NCBI RefSeq assembly: GCF_000473995.1
Contig: NC_022571.1
Coordinates: forward strand, 3,255,416-3,319,415
DNA length: 64,000 nucleotides
Direction: 5' to 3'
Origin: Clostridium saccharobutylicum DSM 13864
GTDB lineage: Bacteria; Bacillota; Clostridia; Clostridiales; Clostridiaceae
Shown: positions 8,388 to 16,979 of the stretch, in pieces
Layout of the letters: each line of letters starts with the position of its first letter
Position numbering within the stretch: the first letter of the stretch is position 1
Made by a program: the position numbers and the translations under genes
The notes under the pieces: generated by a model
The model's database searches: none
The model's input: the letters and a program-made list of their open reading frames with translations, nothing else
What the model was told of the DNA's origin: nothing

Positions 8388-8906
8388 TTATAATATTAAT
8401 TTCATTAAATTATCTGTCTGTTCATCTTCACCCAATTTGAAAATATGTGTATCGAATTTTTCAAATCCCTGTTTTTCATAAAATTTTATCGCATTGATGT
8501 TTTGTTCCCATACACCTAACCAAATATAATTTAGGTTATTATTTTCCCCAATTTCTGTTGCTTTTTTCATTAACATTTTGCCGATATGCTTACTTTTATA
8601 TTCTTGTAATACATAAATTCTTTGAACTTCTAATGTGTTATTATGCCCTATCTCTGTTTGTGCTTTGTCAAAATTAAGCTTCATATATGCAACTACTTCT
8701 TCATTATTTTTGACTATATAAAATCTTGAACCATTATTTTTCATTTCACTCTCTATCTGTCCATAAGAAAAGTTTTCTTTCAAATAATTTTCCATATCTT
8801 CTTTTGTATTTTCATTAGAAAATGTTTCATAAAATGTTTTTTCGCTTATGTATTTAATTTTTTCTATATCTTCTAAACTACATTCTTTAATTAAAAAGTT
8901 TTCCAT
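8388..8906 (-). CDS. GNAT family N-acetyltransferase
   Basis: 172 residues from the second Met (8906), chosen because GGAGG lies 10 bases upstream; an in-frame ATG at 8915 sits almost on the ribosome site. The fold is GNAT: a β-strand region (SRFYIVKNNEEVVAYMKLN), the acetyl-CoA loop RIYVLQEYKSKHIGKMLM (a Q/RxxGxG/A-like turn, here SKHIGK), and the C-terminal NINAIKFYEKQGFEKF motif. It resembles PaiA-like spermine/spermidine acetyltransferases but the acceptor cannot be told. It has its own terminator and a clear gap on each side, so it is a single-gene unit. Confidence 0.88.
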   Translation of the reverse strand: MENFLIKECSLEDIEKIKYISEKTFYETFSNENTKEDMENYLKENFSYGQIESEMKNNGSRFYIVKNNEEVVAYMKLNFDKAQTEIGHNNTLEVQRIYVLQEYKSKHIGKMLMKKATEIGENNNLNYIWLGVWEQNINAIKFYEKQGFEKFDTHIFKLGEDEQTDNLMKLIL

Positions 8907-9084
8907 AAATTTCATTCCTCCAACAATATTTATATTTTAAATTGATTTCATAATAAAATATAGATATTTGCCATTACATAATTTAATAGAACCTATATTG
9001 GTTTAATTTACAACTCTTATTATAGTACCATTTATCTTAAATAAACTCTATATTTACCATTAGATATATCTATCTAAAATATAA

Positions 9085-9108
9085 AAACTCTGGATTATTT
9101 CCAGAGCT
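9085..9108 (-). terminator. Intrinsic terminator after the Rpn-tail-like gene
   Basis: CTCTGG (9088-9093) and CCAGAG (9101-9106) form a hairpin followed on the minus strand by TTTTTATATTTT. It ends five bases from the stop of the gene at 9113. Confidence 0.65.
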
Positions 9109-9112
9109 TATC

Positions 9113-9421
9113 TCATTGCTTATTTTCATCTATTTTATTATCCAAATTCTCTTTCCCTAATCTAAAATAGGTTTCTATTGTCTCTAATTCATCACTTTTT
9201 CCGCAAAGCTTCAAAATGTTATTTTGTATATCCACCGTCTCCTGCAAAATTTCTCTTACTTCCGCTATAGATAATTCTGTACACCATGCAATGTCTTTGA
9301 TACTGAGTTTATTTGCTAAAGTTTTAACTATACCATTTAATCTTTCCTTGACTATTTTATCAGCTCTTTTCTCCGCTTCATTATTAATTAAATCAGCAAT
9401 CTGCTTTGTAAATTCATCCAT
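9113..9421 (-). CDS. Solitary C-terminal tail of Rpn/PD-(D/E)XK transposase-like type
   Basis: A 102-residue, highly charged, helical protein. The segment NGIVKTLANKLSIKDIAWCT followed by ELSIAEVREIL (about 29-59) resembles the C-terminal helix-turn-helix-like tail of Rpn-family recombination-promoting nucleases. There is no nuclease domain, so it is either a remnant or a freestanding small protein. It has an RBS (GGAGTGGTG) and an intact frame. Similar tails occur in the genes at 13537 and 37190. A small regulator is equally possible. Confidence 0.6.
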   Translation of the reverse strand: MDEFTKQIADLINNEAEKRADKIVKERLNGIVKTLANKLSIKDIAWCTELSIAEVREILQETVDIQNNILKLCGKSDELETIETYFRLGKENLDNKIDENKQ

Positions 9422-9521
9422 TATTTCACCACTCCAAAATTAGGTTTAAGGTATTTAATCTGATTAAACCTTATCGCCTAATTATTATATCAAAGCCTAA
9501 AATTATAAGTCATATATTTAG

Positions 9522-9722
9522 TTATATTTTTAATTTTTTTATTAATATTTCTAATTCTTCATGTGCTTTAGACTTAAAACTTATAGAAGTTTTCTTCTTA
9601 ATAGCCAAGTTAATCTTTTTACTATGGTCTCTAATAGTAGTCATCTTGATACTACCTAATCCTTTCCCCTTATTCCTATTATCTGCTTACCTTGATCCTA
9701 TTGCTTGTATATATTGTCCCAT
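9522..9722 (-). pseudogene. Small gene interrupted by an in-frame TAA
   Basis: From the ATG at 9722, which has GAAAGGGG upstream, the frame runs MGQYIQAIGSR and then meets TAA. It stays open afterwards for 54 codons (ADNRNKGKGLGSIK, then a basic MTTIRDHSKKINLAIKKK segment) to a stop at 9522. An internal ATG at 9644 could give a 40-residue basic peptide on its own. Either a decayed gene of about 66 residues, or a short leader plus a small basic protein. No family is recognised. Confidence 0.35.
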
Positions 9723-9750
9723 TGCTAAAGCCCCTTTCTATAGCTACTAT

Positions 9751-10002
9751 TTAACTTTGCTCTTCTTTAAGAAGTTTAAGTAATTCGCTTTTCGATCCAT
9801 TGGGCAATATCTCTAATAGATGTTTAAGCCCCATACTATATATAAGACAAATACTTAACCTATCTCTTTGTATACCATCTTCGCCTAAAGGAACACCATC
9901 CCACAGCTCTAACTTATTTTCATAGGGCGTATGTTCATGCCAAATACCTACATTAATTTCCTTTCCTGCTTCTTCTGGAACTAAATCGCTCATTTTTTTC
10001 AT
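9751..10002 (-). CDS. Small hypothetical protein (83 aa)
   Basis: Begins MKKMSDLVPEEAGKEINVG, with AAGGTGG 10 bases upstream. The centre carries YENKLELWDGVPLGEDGIQRD and ends in a helical ICLIYSMGLKHLLEILP segment. Part of the layout (a Tyr-Glu-x-x-x-Leu/Gly strand pattern) faintly recalls the start of Uma2-type nucleases, but the catalytic region is absent and I do not claim the family. It lies between two broken small genes near the partition locus, so it may be part of a decaying plasmid backbone. Confidence 0.55.
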   Translation of the reverse strand: MKKMSDLVPEEAGKEINVGIWHEHTPYENKLELWDGVPLGEDGIQRDRLSICLIYSMGLKHLLEILPNGSKSELLKLLKEEQS

Positions 10003-10093
10003 TTAAATATAACCACCTTTCTAACACTTATTTCTCCTTAATCCTACTTAATTAGCAATTCCCCTAAAAAGGAAAGCTCTTACTTATACCTAT

Positions 10094-10323
10094 TTACTTA
10101 ATCCGTAAAACTATATCTTGTAGCTCCTTGATACAGAAACTACTTGTTGGTAACCCACCTGCTATAATATCTTTCCTAACCGCTATATACTTATTCCTAT
10201 ATTCTTATTCATATAATAAAATCCTATATTGCCTGGATATGCTTTAGCCAATATTTCAGATTTTCTAAACAGATATTTAATATTCTTCATTATTTTCTGA
10301 TTTACTGTATCAGCCCTACTCAT
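10094..10323 (-). pseudogene. Frameshifted small gene
   Basis: From the ATG at 10323 (AAAGGAG upstream), the frame runs 46 codons (opening MSRADTVNQKIMKNIKYLF) to a stop at 10183-10185. A shifted frame that overlaps its end continues as KYIAVRKDIIAGGLPTSSF and on to a stop at 10094, with protein-like composition. The two halves would give one protein of about 77-80 residues. No slippery heptamer is visible at the junction, so a disabling mutation or a sequencing indel is more likely than programmed frameshifting. Confidence 0.45.
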
Positions 10324-10399
10324 TTTATTTCTTATCTCCTTTTATTAATTTTAATTCTAACCATTTCTCTAATTATTACTCTTTCAACTATATTTTATC

Positions 10400-10602
10400 A
10401 AATATCATGTAATAATGGTGTCCAAGATTGGCAATATAGCTTACCTTTAAATCACAATAGGCAACAAGCACACACATGCTACTTATTCGCAATTCTTCGT
10501 CCGAATAAAACTTATTTAATGCGATGATGTAGTAATAATTCGCATTGCAAGTGCTTATGATATAAAAATACTTAAAACTAACAAACGGAGGAAAAACAAA
10601 AG
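10400..10602 (+). promoter_or_regulatory. Control region of parMR; candidate centromere (parC)
   Basis: This is the gap upstream of parM. It has two ATTCGCA copies (about 10486 and 10538), TTCGTCCGAATAA near 10497 and an inverted TGCGAT near 10520, the kind of short repeats that ParR-type proteins bind. ACGGAGGAAAAAC precedes the parM ATG. No clear -35/-10 pair was found. The centromere role is inferred from position only. Confidence 0.35.
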
Positions 10603-11583
10603 ATGAAAGAGATAATATTAAGCGTTGATACAGGAAAATCATACACTAAAGCTATTACTAAAAAAGGAGAAAAAATAGAAAAAGTTCTTTTTAGAACAAA
10701 AGTACAGGAAGTTTCAAATTTAGATATAACTTTATCAAGTAATACCCACTTAATTGAATTTCAAGGAAAATCTTATCTAATTGGGGATATGGTATCTGAG
10801 AATTCCTGCAACTTCCAGATTTCCAAACACACGATAGACCATCAATTAAGCATTTACTTAGCAATATGTAAAATATTAAAAATTACTGACGCAATGAAAA
10901 TGGGTTTGCCTAAAATCCATTTAGCTGTAAATATTCCATTGAATTTATATAAAAATGGTAATTCAAAAACTTCATACCAGTCATTTATCCAAAATAATAG
11001 CGAAATAATATCGTTGAAAGTTAATGGTATAGCATATGCGTTTAGAATAGCTTCCTTAGTTGTACTACCAGAAGCTATGGGACCTATATATTGTGTTAAT
11101 AGGATAAATGACTTTAGAGATAAAAAGGTAACAGTTATAGATGTAGGGTCTTTAAACGTAAATTACTGTACATTCAATAGATTAGTGCCTGAACTTAATA
11201 GCATGAATATCTCGAACTTCGGTATAAATGTTTTAAGAGGTAAAATAGCCGAAAAATTAACCGAAATCTATGGCACGATTGTAAATGACGAGGACGTAGA
11301 AGAAATATTTACAAACGGTGGATTTCTTTATATAGCAGGAATTAAAAAAGCAGAAAGCAAAGAAATTATAGAGAAGCTAATTACTAATCATGTAAATGAA
11401 ATCTTTAACTACGGTAGAAGCAGGTGTTTGACCTTCAACAACAGTAACATCGTCTTCTGTGGTGGTGGATCATTGCTTTTGAAAGATTATATTCTTGCTC
11501 AATATCCACTTGCGATAATAGAAGACCAGTTCTCAAATTGCTTATCCTACTTGAATATTTTGGAGGCCAAGCATGAAGACTAA
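10603..11583 (+). CDS. parM: ParM/Alp-type actin-like plasmid segregation ATPase
   Basis: 326 residues with the actin-fold nucleotide motifs. Phosphate-1 is DTGKSYTKA at residues 8-16, phosphate-2 is VIDVGSLNVNYC near 182-193, and the adenosine loop is IVFCGGGSLL near 285-295. Length matches ParM/StbA proteins (about 320). These polymerise with ATP and push plasmid copies apart. The next gene overlaps by 11 bases and encodes a ParR-like adaptor, which supports the assignment. One of only a few plus-strand genes here; flanked by broken minus-strand genes. The exact branch (ParM, Alp7 or other) cannot be told by eye. Confidence 0.88.
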   Translation: MKEIILSVDTGKSYTKAITKKGEKIEKVLFRTKVQEVSNLDITLSSNTHLIEFQGKSYLIGDMVSENSCNFQISKHTIDHQLSIYLAICKILKITDAMKMGLPKIHLAVNIPLNLYKNGNSKTSYQSFIQNNSEIISLKVNGIAYAFRIASLVVLPEAMGPIYCVNRINDFRDKKVTVIDVGSLNVNYCTFNRLVPELNSMNISNFGINVLRGKIAEKLTEIYGTIVNDEDVEEIFTNGGFLYIAGIKKAESKEIIEKLITNHVNEIFNYGRSRCLTFNNSNIVFCGGGSLLLKDYILAQYPLAIIEDQFSNCLSYLNILEAKHED

Positions 11584-11863
11584 AAAGCTTTCTATAAGCT
11601 TTTCAGAGCATTATAATGATATATACCAATACTTGAAAACAAAACACAATATAAGTCTTTACATATGTGAACTTGTCAGAGCTGAAATGAATAATAAAAA
11701 TATCACAAATGCAGAATTAGAGGCTAAAATTGAAGAGCTTATAAAAAAAGTGCTTAAAGAAAATGATTATTCGTTTGACAGTAGTTCACAAACTGCTACA
11801 AGTCAAAATATACTAAATTCATTGAGTAACGATGATAAATCTCTTATAAAGGATTTATTTTAA
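11573..11863 (+). CDS. parR: ParR-like centromere-binding adaptor
   Basis: 96 residues starting inside the end of parM (11-base overlap). The N-terminus (KKLSISFSEHYNDIYQYL, then ISLYICELVRAEM) has the strand-helix-helix pattern of ribbon-helix-helix ParR/CopG proteins. The middle is a charged helix and the C-terminus (SNDDKSLIKDLF) is a short acidic-hydrophobic tail like those that contact ParM. Such adaptors bind repeats upstream of the operon and nucleate filaments. The assignment rests on context plus fold pattern; sequence identity in this family is always low. Confidence 0.78.
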   Translation: MKTKKLSISFSEHYNDIYQYLKTKHNISLYICELVRAEMNNKNITNAELEAKIEELIKKVLKENDYSFDSSSQTATSQNILNSLSNDDKSLIKDLF

Positions 11864-11870
11864 TAAATAT

Positions 11871-11912
11871 TAAAAGATGGACACGCTTAATCTAATCTTT
11901 GTCCATCTTTTA
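11871..11912. terminator. Bidirectional terminator between parR and a converging broken gene
   Basis: A perfect 13-bp inverted repeat, TAAAAGATGGACA at 11871-11883 and its complement at 11900-11912, follows the parR stop by eight bases. The plus strand continues TTTAAATTT and the minus side also ends T-rich, so it can serve both converging transcripts. Confidence 0.75.
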
Positions 11913-11915
11913 AAT

Positions 11916-12153
11916 TTATAGAAACATCTTAATCTTCTCTATATAGATATTTTTTATTTCCTTTATTAACTTATCATTTATGTCCTCTTTACTTCTGCAA
12001 CACACTATGTTTTCATCATTATTTTTAAGGTCCTACAGTAATATATCCTTGCTTCAATCTAATTGTTGCAATATTAGCTTTAGATTTTGGATTTATTTCA
12101 TACATCGGTCTAACTTTAAAAACTAAAACAGGTTCATTCCTTTTGATTATCAC
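11916..12153 (-). pseudogene. Frameshifted small gene converging on parMR
   Basis: A GTG at 12153 opens a 42-codon frame (MIIKRNEPVLVFKVRPMYEI at the start, ending RLKQGYITVGP) that stops at 12025. A shifted frame continues immediately with DLKNNDENIVCCRSKEDI and on to a stop at 11916. Joined, they give about 80 residues. The junction sits at a run of A residues (CCTTAAAAATAATG), where an indel is easily gained in nature or in sequencing. Product unknown. Confidence 0.45.
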
Positions 12154-12244
12154 ATAATTTTTCAATTAAATTTTTTAATAACTCTTGCACCTTAAAATCT
12201 AAGTCCTTATAAATTTCGCTTTCAATGAATTCAGTTATCTTCAA
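12134..12244 (-). CDS. 36-residue peptide overlapping the frameshifted gene
   Basis: A TTG start at 12244 sits eight bases after a strong GGAGGTG site. The frame (MKITEFIESEIYKDLDFKVQ at the start) is short, acidic-helical and stops at 12134. It overlaps the GTG start at 12153 of the next frame by 20 bases, a layout typical of translational coupling. It may be a genuine small protein or the remnant of a larger one. No family recognised. Confidence 0.4.
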   Translation of the reverse strand: MKITEFIESEIYKDLDFKVQELLKNLIEKLCDNQKE

Positions 12245-12312
12245 ATTAATACACCTCCATATAGTAGGCTTAAAGCTTATGCTTTAAGAAGGTTTTTACT
12301 TAATCCTAATAT

Positions 12313-12936
12313 TTATGCTTTTATTACAATACAACATTCAGATAGCAAGCTCAAATCATCACTAATACCAGTTCTTAATAGTGCGGCCGCAACTAAATTA
12401 TATGGATTTTCTGCTGTTACAGCATTAGCTTGCACAACATCAGGATACTCCTTAATAAATGTTTTGACTGCAACTTCTGCGTCACCCGAATGTGTTTGAG
12501 CTTTGGATTCTTTAGAAACGAAAGCTTCCCATATGAATAGATTTAAGGATTTATTAATAAATTCGTTCCAGTCAAACGTTACCTTTATATCTACTTCTGC
12601 TAATTCGTTAATCCTACCCAATATCCAAGCTGTTTCTGCAAGACCTGTCGCTATCACTGTTCCACCTGCACTTGCACTCCAAGGACGATCTCCTTCTCCT
12701 TTTCTTGCACTTGTTAAATTCAATGGATTTTCTGAAATAGGAACAAATAACGGACATTCAAATCCCAGTGCTACTTTATATCCATTTGATATATCTTTAG
12801 CTATACCATCAGCGAAATCTTGAATACTACTCCCCATTAGAAACTCGTCCTTATCTCCTATTATCCCTCTACACCAACCAAAATTCTTCTTTTTTATTGA
12901 GCCAATATCAGCACACCATATTACAACATCCCGCAC
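12313..12936 (-). CDS. Predicted RNase H-like (DUF429-type) protein
   Basis: 207 residues. The opening VVIWCADIGSIKKKNFGWCR has the D-x-G strand of the RNase H/ruvC-like fold, followed by VALGFECPLFVPISENP near 60-76, and GDRPWSASAGGTVIATGL near 89-106. The C-terminal part has SGDAEVAVKTF and AENPYNLVAAALLRTG, reminiscent of the second Asp-containing helix. These features fit the DUF429/predicted RNase H-like nuclease group, whose function is unknown. It is the last of two or three closely spaced minus-strand genes (20 bases from its upstream neighbour). Confidence 0.55.
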   Translation of the reverse strand: MRDVVIWCADIGSIKKKNFGWCRGIIGDKDEFLMGSSIQDFADGIAKDISNGYKVALGFECPLFVPISENPLNLTSARKGEGDRPWSASAGGTVIATGLAETAWILGRINELAEVDIKVTFDWNEFINKSLNLFIWEAFVSKESKAQTHSGDAEVAVKTFIKEYPDVVQANAVTAENPYNLVAAALLRTGISDDLSLLSECCIVIKA

Positions 12937-12956
12937 TTCTTAATACCTCTCTACCA

Positions 12957-13472
12957 TTACAAATTGCATAACATTTGAATATTTTCTTCAATTATAACTT
13001 TTCTAAACCATTCTATAATTTTAGCTGAATCTTGTTTATCAAAATAAATCCATGATTGAGAACCTGTAAACCTATTATTATTTATAGACCCAGTAAAATT
13101 TACAGAATTAATAGTATTGTTAGGATCATCAACAAAGTTTTGGATATACTTAATATCTATTCCTTCTATAAAAATCCTTAAAGAATCTGGATTAATCTTA
13201 AAATAATATGGATAGTCTCCCCCATCATTAGTTTCTTCAATTCTTGAACTTGATCTACAGTACGCTACTATCTTATAAGTATAATACCCAAATTCTTTTT
13301 CTGCTCTTAAAAAGAATATGTCTTCTGCAACATTAAATTTGTTTTTATCAATTTTTCTTTCAGTTATATGAAAATTATATTCTCCTCCCAAATATTCTTT
13401 AAATGAATTAATTGTACTTTCTTTAGTTTTATATTCTGATTCACTTGTTGTTGATAAATATACAAATCTCAT
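12957..13472 (-). CDS. Hypothetical protein (171 aa)
   Basis: Start taken at the ATG at 13472 (MRFVYLSTTSESEYKTKEST) because AAGGAG lies about 12 bases upstream; a TTG four codons earlier would overlap that site. The protein looks mixed α/β, with several Tyr-rich strands (FGYYTYKIVAYCRSSSR) and an ending with two hydrophobic segments (SWIYFD, KIIEWFRKVIIE). I do not recognise it. It sits 20 bases before the RNase H-like gene, so the two are likely co-expressed and may work together. Confidence 0.6.
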   Translation of the reverse strand: MRFVYLSTTSESEYKTKESTINSFKEYLGGEYNFHITERKIDKNKFNVAEDIFFLRAEKEFGYYTYKIVAYCRSSSRIEETNDGGDYPYYFKINPDSLRIFIEGIDIKYIQNFVDDPNNTINSVNFTGSINNNRFTGSQSWIYFDKQDSAKIIEWFRKVIIEENIQMLCNL

Positions 13473-13536
13473 TTTAATACCCAACTCCTTCTAAAATAAT
13501 TGTCATTATACGATTCTCTTCGATTTGCTACTAAAG

Positions 13537-14574
13537 CTATTTCTCTTCTATATTCAAATTCCTAACCTGCCCAATCGTCAGTCCAGTTTTATCAGCGATA
13601 GTTTCTATGTCTAATACACCCAACAAATTCTTAGCTATTTTTATACGTTCCTCTAATCGTCCTTGTTCTTTAATATCATTAATAAATTCTAACTTTCTTT
13701 CATCAGATTTTTTTCTTTCATTCCAGAAATCCATCGCCTCATTATCGCTACTTAAATACTTTAATCCATCATTGGTTATACATATCTCCATTTCTCTCAT
13801 AATACCAAATTTACCCTTGAAGCTTATTTTTCCCAATTTTACAAGCTTTCTAATTCTCCAAAATATATAATCATCTGTAATTCTTGGTTCAGTATTTCCA
13901 AGTACCTCTCCAACAGTTCTTGCTGATTTTCTATATTCTTCATTTGTAAATTTCAATATATCTATATCAAAATAGTCTTCACTTACACTTTCCATATTTC
14001 CATTTATATAACTACGTAATAATGAATTTTCTTTAGTTAATTCATCCCATTGATTCAATAACTTTTTGTATTCATCTACTTCTATTTTCCTTGCTAATTT
14101 TAAGTATTCTACTAACTTTTCTGGTATAATTTCCGAGGCAGAATTTGCAATATACGTAAAAATTCTTCCTTGATTATTTTCTATAATTTTATCTGATACA
14201 TTGATAACATAAGAATCTATTTCCTTATCTTTTAATAAATAAAGAGTATACATCATGCCACAAATTTCTCTATTACAATGTCCATACCAAAGATACACAA
14301 TGTCTCCATCATTTATTTTAGAAATATCATCATAGAATTTTTTATAATTATCTTCAAATTCATCTATTTCACAATAAAAATATTCTTCTTCTCCATTAAG
14401 CTCATTCCACCACTCTTTTCTATTCTTTATGTCTTTCAAATTGTTTATTAGTCCATTTGAAAGATTATCATAAAGTGCTATAAGCTTATCCATTGAAATA
14501 TATTCTTTCTTAACAGCTTGCCTAAAACTTCCCTCCGCACTTTCTGAAAAAACTATATGAATTATTTTACTCAT
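13537..14574 (-). CDS. DUF1835/DUF3658-type protein with Rpn-like C-terminal tail
   Basis: 345 residues from the ATG at 14574 (GGAGG five bases upstream; an in-frame start at 14586 would precede the ribosome site). The opening SKIIHIVFSESAEGSFRQAV is the DUF1835 signature, followed by GDIVYLWYGHCNREICGMMY near 95-115. The middle resembles DUF3658 (DDYIFWRIRKLVKLGKISFKG). The last 45 residues (LEERIKIAKNLLGVLDIETI then ADKTGLTIGQVRNL) are a separate tail like that of Rpn nucleases. The fusion is unusual. Function of the family is unknown. Confidence 0.75.
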   Translation of the reverse strand: MSKIIHIVFSESAEGSFRQAVKKEYISMDKLIALYDNLSNGLINNLKDIKNRKEWWNELNGEEEYFYCEIDEFEDNYKKFYDDISKINDGDIVYLWYGHCNREICGMMYTLYLLKDKEIDSYVINVSDKIIENNQGRIFTYIANSASEIIPEKLVEYLKLARKIEVDEYKKLLNQWDELTKENSLLRSYINGNMESVSEDYFDIDILKFTNEEYRKSARTVGEVLGNTEPRITDDYIFWRIRKLVKLGKISFKGKFGIMREMEICITNDGLKYLSSDNEAMDFWNERKKSDERKLEFINDIKEQGRLEERIKIAKNLLGVLDIETIADKTGLTIGQVRNLNIEEK

Positions 14575-14603
14575 AACAACCTCCATTATTAAATAATAGA
14601 CAT

Positions 14604-14647
14604 AAGGATATAAGTATTAAATCTCTACATCTAATACTTATATCCTT
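14604..14647. terminator. 16-bp perfect hairpin between two genes
   Basis: AAGGATATAAGTATTA at 14604-14619 and its exact complement at 14632-14647 leave a 12-base loop. It directly follows the YdbC-like gene stop. No long T run follows on the minus strand, so it may be a weak terminator or an RNA processing or stability element. Confidence 0.5.
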
Positions 14648-14651
14648 AACC

Positions 14652-14891
14652 CTAATCTATATCCAATTCATCAATATTAATTTGGTCTAAAACCTCTTTT
14701 AACTGTTTTAGTTCATCACTACTCAACGTGATACCTTTTCCCATTTTAACGTGAGATTCATCCCAGTCTCTAATATCAATTTTGGGTTTTCTTCCATTCC
14801 AACTGATGATATTTACTTCTCGTTTCCAACCTTTAGCTCCTTCGGATAGAACTGCAATATTCTTAATAATGTCAAACTTAATTTCTGCCAT
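14652..14891 (-). CDS. YdbC/PC4-like single-strand nucleic acid binding protein
   Basis: The start at 14891 (MAEIKFDIIKNIAVLSEGAK) gives 79 residues and follows a GGAGTAGAGG site; an open frame extends 24 codons upstream without a good start. The sequence, with GWKREVNIISWNGRKPKIDI and RDWDESHVKMGKGITLS, is that of the YdbC family, which has a PC4-type fold and binds single-stranded DNA. It is a common small gene in Firmicutes. It sits alone between the GmrSD-like gene and a 16-bp hairpin. Confident on family; role in the cell is not well defined. Confidence 0.88.
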   Translation of the reverse strand: MAEIKFDIIKNIAVLSEGAKGWKREVNIISWNGRKPKIDIRDWDESHVKMGKGITLSSDELKQLKEVLDQINIDELDID

Positions 14892-15000
14892 AGTAACCTC
14901 TACTCCTATTCTAAAACAAGTTTTTATGTTTATTCTTAATTTTGAATACATCTCTATTCTCAATTTAGTTTCTAATGTTTTTCTGATTATATTATAAAAA

Positions 15001-16830
15001 TCATTTAATTATTTCTTGAAATAAATCTGTATTCCATATTTTCTTGCATATTTCCTTATACAAATGTTGTCTTTCAATTAGATTTGCTTTATCAAATTGA
15101 TTATATGGTTGAAAATTCAGTCCATTACTTTGCATAAACCTTAAAAATAGTGGATTATTACTATAGCAATTATTATTTAATGTTCTTGCTAATAAATTTT
15201 CACTATCGTACTTTACTACTTTATTTACATAATCCATAGCTTGAAAACTTCTATTTTTATCTTTTGACAAAATTAAAAGGCCACCAAATCTATTTCTAAA
15301 ACTCTGGAATTCTTCCTCTGTTGAAAATTCATTTTGATGATTTCCTTGTGTATAATCATTAGCCCATATATGCTCTATATCATAAGGATTTTTTTGTTGA
15401 CGATTAACATAGTTGTAAAAACTACTGTTTATTCCACTACTTTCTTCCAAGAAATAAGTCATTCTTGATAAAATATGAAGCATATATCTTGCTGTAAATT
15501 GGTTTAAATAAAAACTATCAATGCCATCTAAGGTATATTCCATATCTTCAATATATTCTTTAAAGATATTAGCTAATTCATTAATATCCTTTCTTCTTAT
15601 CTTCTTTGTTAAGTTAAATATTGTATATCTGATAGAAGAATAATCCACCGTCTTAAAATTAAATACACGTACTGAAATGAATTGGTCGATGAAACACGAT
15701 ACAAGTTTTATTTTTTTGTTTATTATATCCAATGTATCTTTTGGACAAATTGAGGCTAATATTATTTGATACTGGAAAGTAAATCCTCTATCTGCATTAT
15801 AAAATACATAATCATACTCTTTATTAAAGTTATTTGAATACTGTTTTAATCTTATATAAATATTAGAAAATGTATTAAATTCATTAAGTATAAATTCTTC
15901 AAAATCCTTGCTTTTACTTAATTTCATTTCAGTTTTATTTTCCATAACCCACTTATGAAAAGTCTGACCTATTATTTCAAAATCTCTATCCTCAGCACCT
16001 TTTTTACCTTCTCTTATTGAATCAGCATATTGTGATCTTAGCCAATCTTTTATAAAATCTGCGTCCCCATCTTTTTCAAGCTCTTTTAATATCAATATAT
16101 TTTTCTTCCAAATATCATTTGCCTTATTTCGTGTATCATTATCACTTATTTCAGAAAGAATATATCCTTTTAGCATTTCAGTTGGTGTGAGCCTAAGCCC
16201 TCTATCATTCATAGTTACAAAAACCTTATGTGCGTCTTGCTCAGAATCAGTTCTAATTTCTATTAAAACTACATTGTAGATTAACCAATTTATAAATAGT
16301 GGAAGTAATTCTTCTTTAAGCTGATCTGGAAAGAACTTCTCAATATCTTTGTATCTACTATAAAGATTAATTACACTCTCAGAGTTCTCATTATTTATAT
16401 CATATTCTCCATTCTCAAATAAACCTTGGAGGCATGCCTTTCTTTCATCTACATTAATGCAAAAGGTTTTTTGTCCATATTTTTCAGAATAAATAAGATT
16501 ATCAACATTGACTTTATCAATATCACCATTTTTTTGTAAATTATTTAAATACATAAGAAGCAATGTTAAAGATGATAACCTTTGCTGACCATCTATTATT
16601 GCGTTATCATTTGTAAGAATTATAGGACCTAAAAAATAATCTCCATATTTTTCAACATCTTGAATACTATCGCCTTCCTGATAATACTCAATAAATTCAT
16701 TAGCTAAATCATCAATTAATTCTTTGATCTGCTTTTCCTGCCAACTATACTCTCTTTGATAATAATGAACTGTATATCTATTATTAAATAACTTATTAAC
16801 TTCAACAGGGCTTCCTATTATTTTATTCAT
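15001..16830 (-). CDS. GmrSD-like DUF262/DUF1524 fused nuclease
   Basis: 609 residues. The N-terminal DUF262 domain shows YYQREYSW near 23-30 and IIDGQQRLSSLTLL near 78-91, the ParB-like NTP-binding signature. The C-terminal DUF1524 HNH-type domain has YDIEHIWAND near 490 and NRFGGLLILSKDKNRSF after it. This single-chain GmrS-GmrD arrangement is that of type IV enzymes that cut modified (glucosylated hydroxymethylcytosine) phage DNA; related DUF262 proteins act in other defences. Both halves look intact. It lies 150 bases from the restriction cluster, probably as part of the same island. Confidence 0.88.
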   Translation of the reverse strand: MNKIIGSPVEVNKLFNNRYTVHYYQREYSWQEKQIKELIDDLANEFIEYYQEGDSIQDVEKYGDYFLGPIILTNDNAIIDGQQRLSSLTLLLMYLNNLQKNGDIDKVNVDNLIYSEKYGQKTFCINVDERKACLQGLFENGEYDINNENSESVINLYSRYKDIEKFFPDQLKEELLPLFINWLIYNVVLIEIRTDSEQDAHKVFVTMNDRGLRLTPTEMLKGYILSEISDNDTRNKANDIWKKNILILKELEKDGDADFIKDWLRSQYADSIREGKKGAEDRDFEIIGQTFHKWVMENKTEMKLSKSKDFEEFILNEFNTFSNIYIRLKQYSNNFNKEYDYVFYNADRGFTFQYQIILASICPKDTLDIINKKIKLVSCFIDQFISVRVFNFKTVDYSSIRYTIFNLTKKIRRKDINELANIFKEYIEDMEYTLDGIDSFYLNQFTARYMLHILSRMTYFLEESSGINSSFYNYVNRQQKNPYDIEHIWANDYTQGNHQNEFSTEEEFQSFRNRFGGLLILSKDKNRSFQAMDYVNKVVKYDSENLLARTLNNNCYSNNPLFLRFMQSNGLNFQPYNQFDKANLIERQHLYKEICKKIWNTDLFQEIIK

Positions 16831-16979
16831 AACCTATTATCCTCCACATACAAAACATCTTTTCTGTAAGACATCTAATTTTCCCTTAATTTAATAAACT
16901 CATATACCTATAATTTGCTTAATTTTCCGTAATACATAAATACTTATAACTAAGTATTTCGTTTATTTTTATCTCTAAT

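Noticed and set aside
10183..10200. Programmed ribosomal frameshift at the broken gene
   Set aside because: No slippery heptamer or following hairpin is seen where the frames overlap, so decay or an indel is simpler.
12957..13484. TTG start at 13484
   Set aside because: It would overlap the AAGGAG site; the ATG at 13472 fits better.
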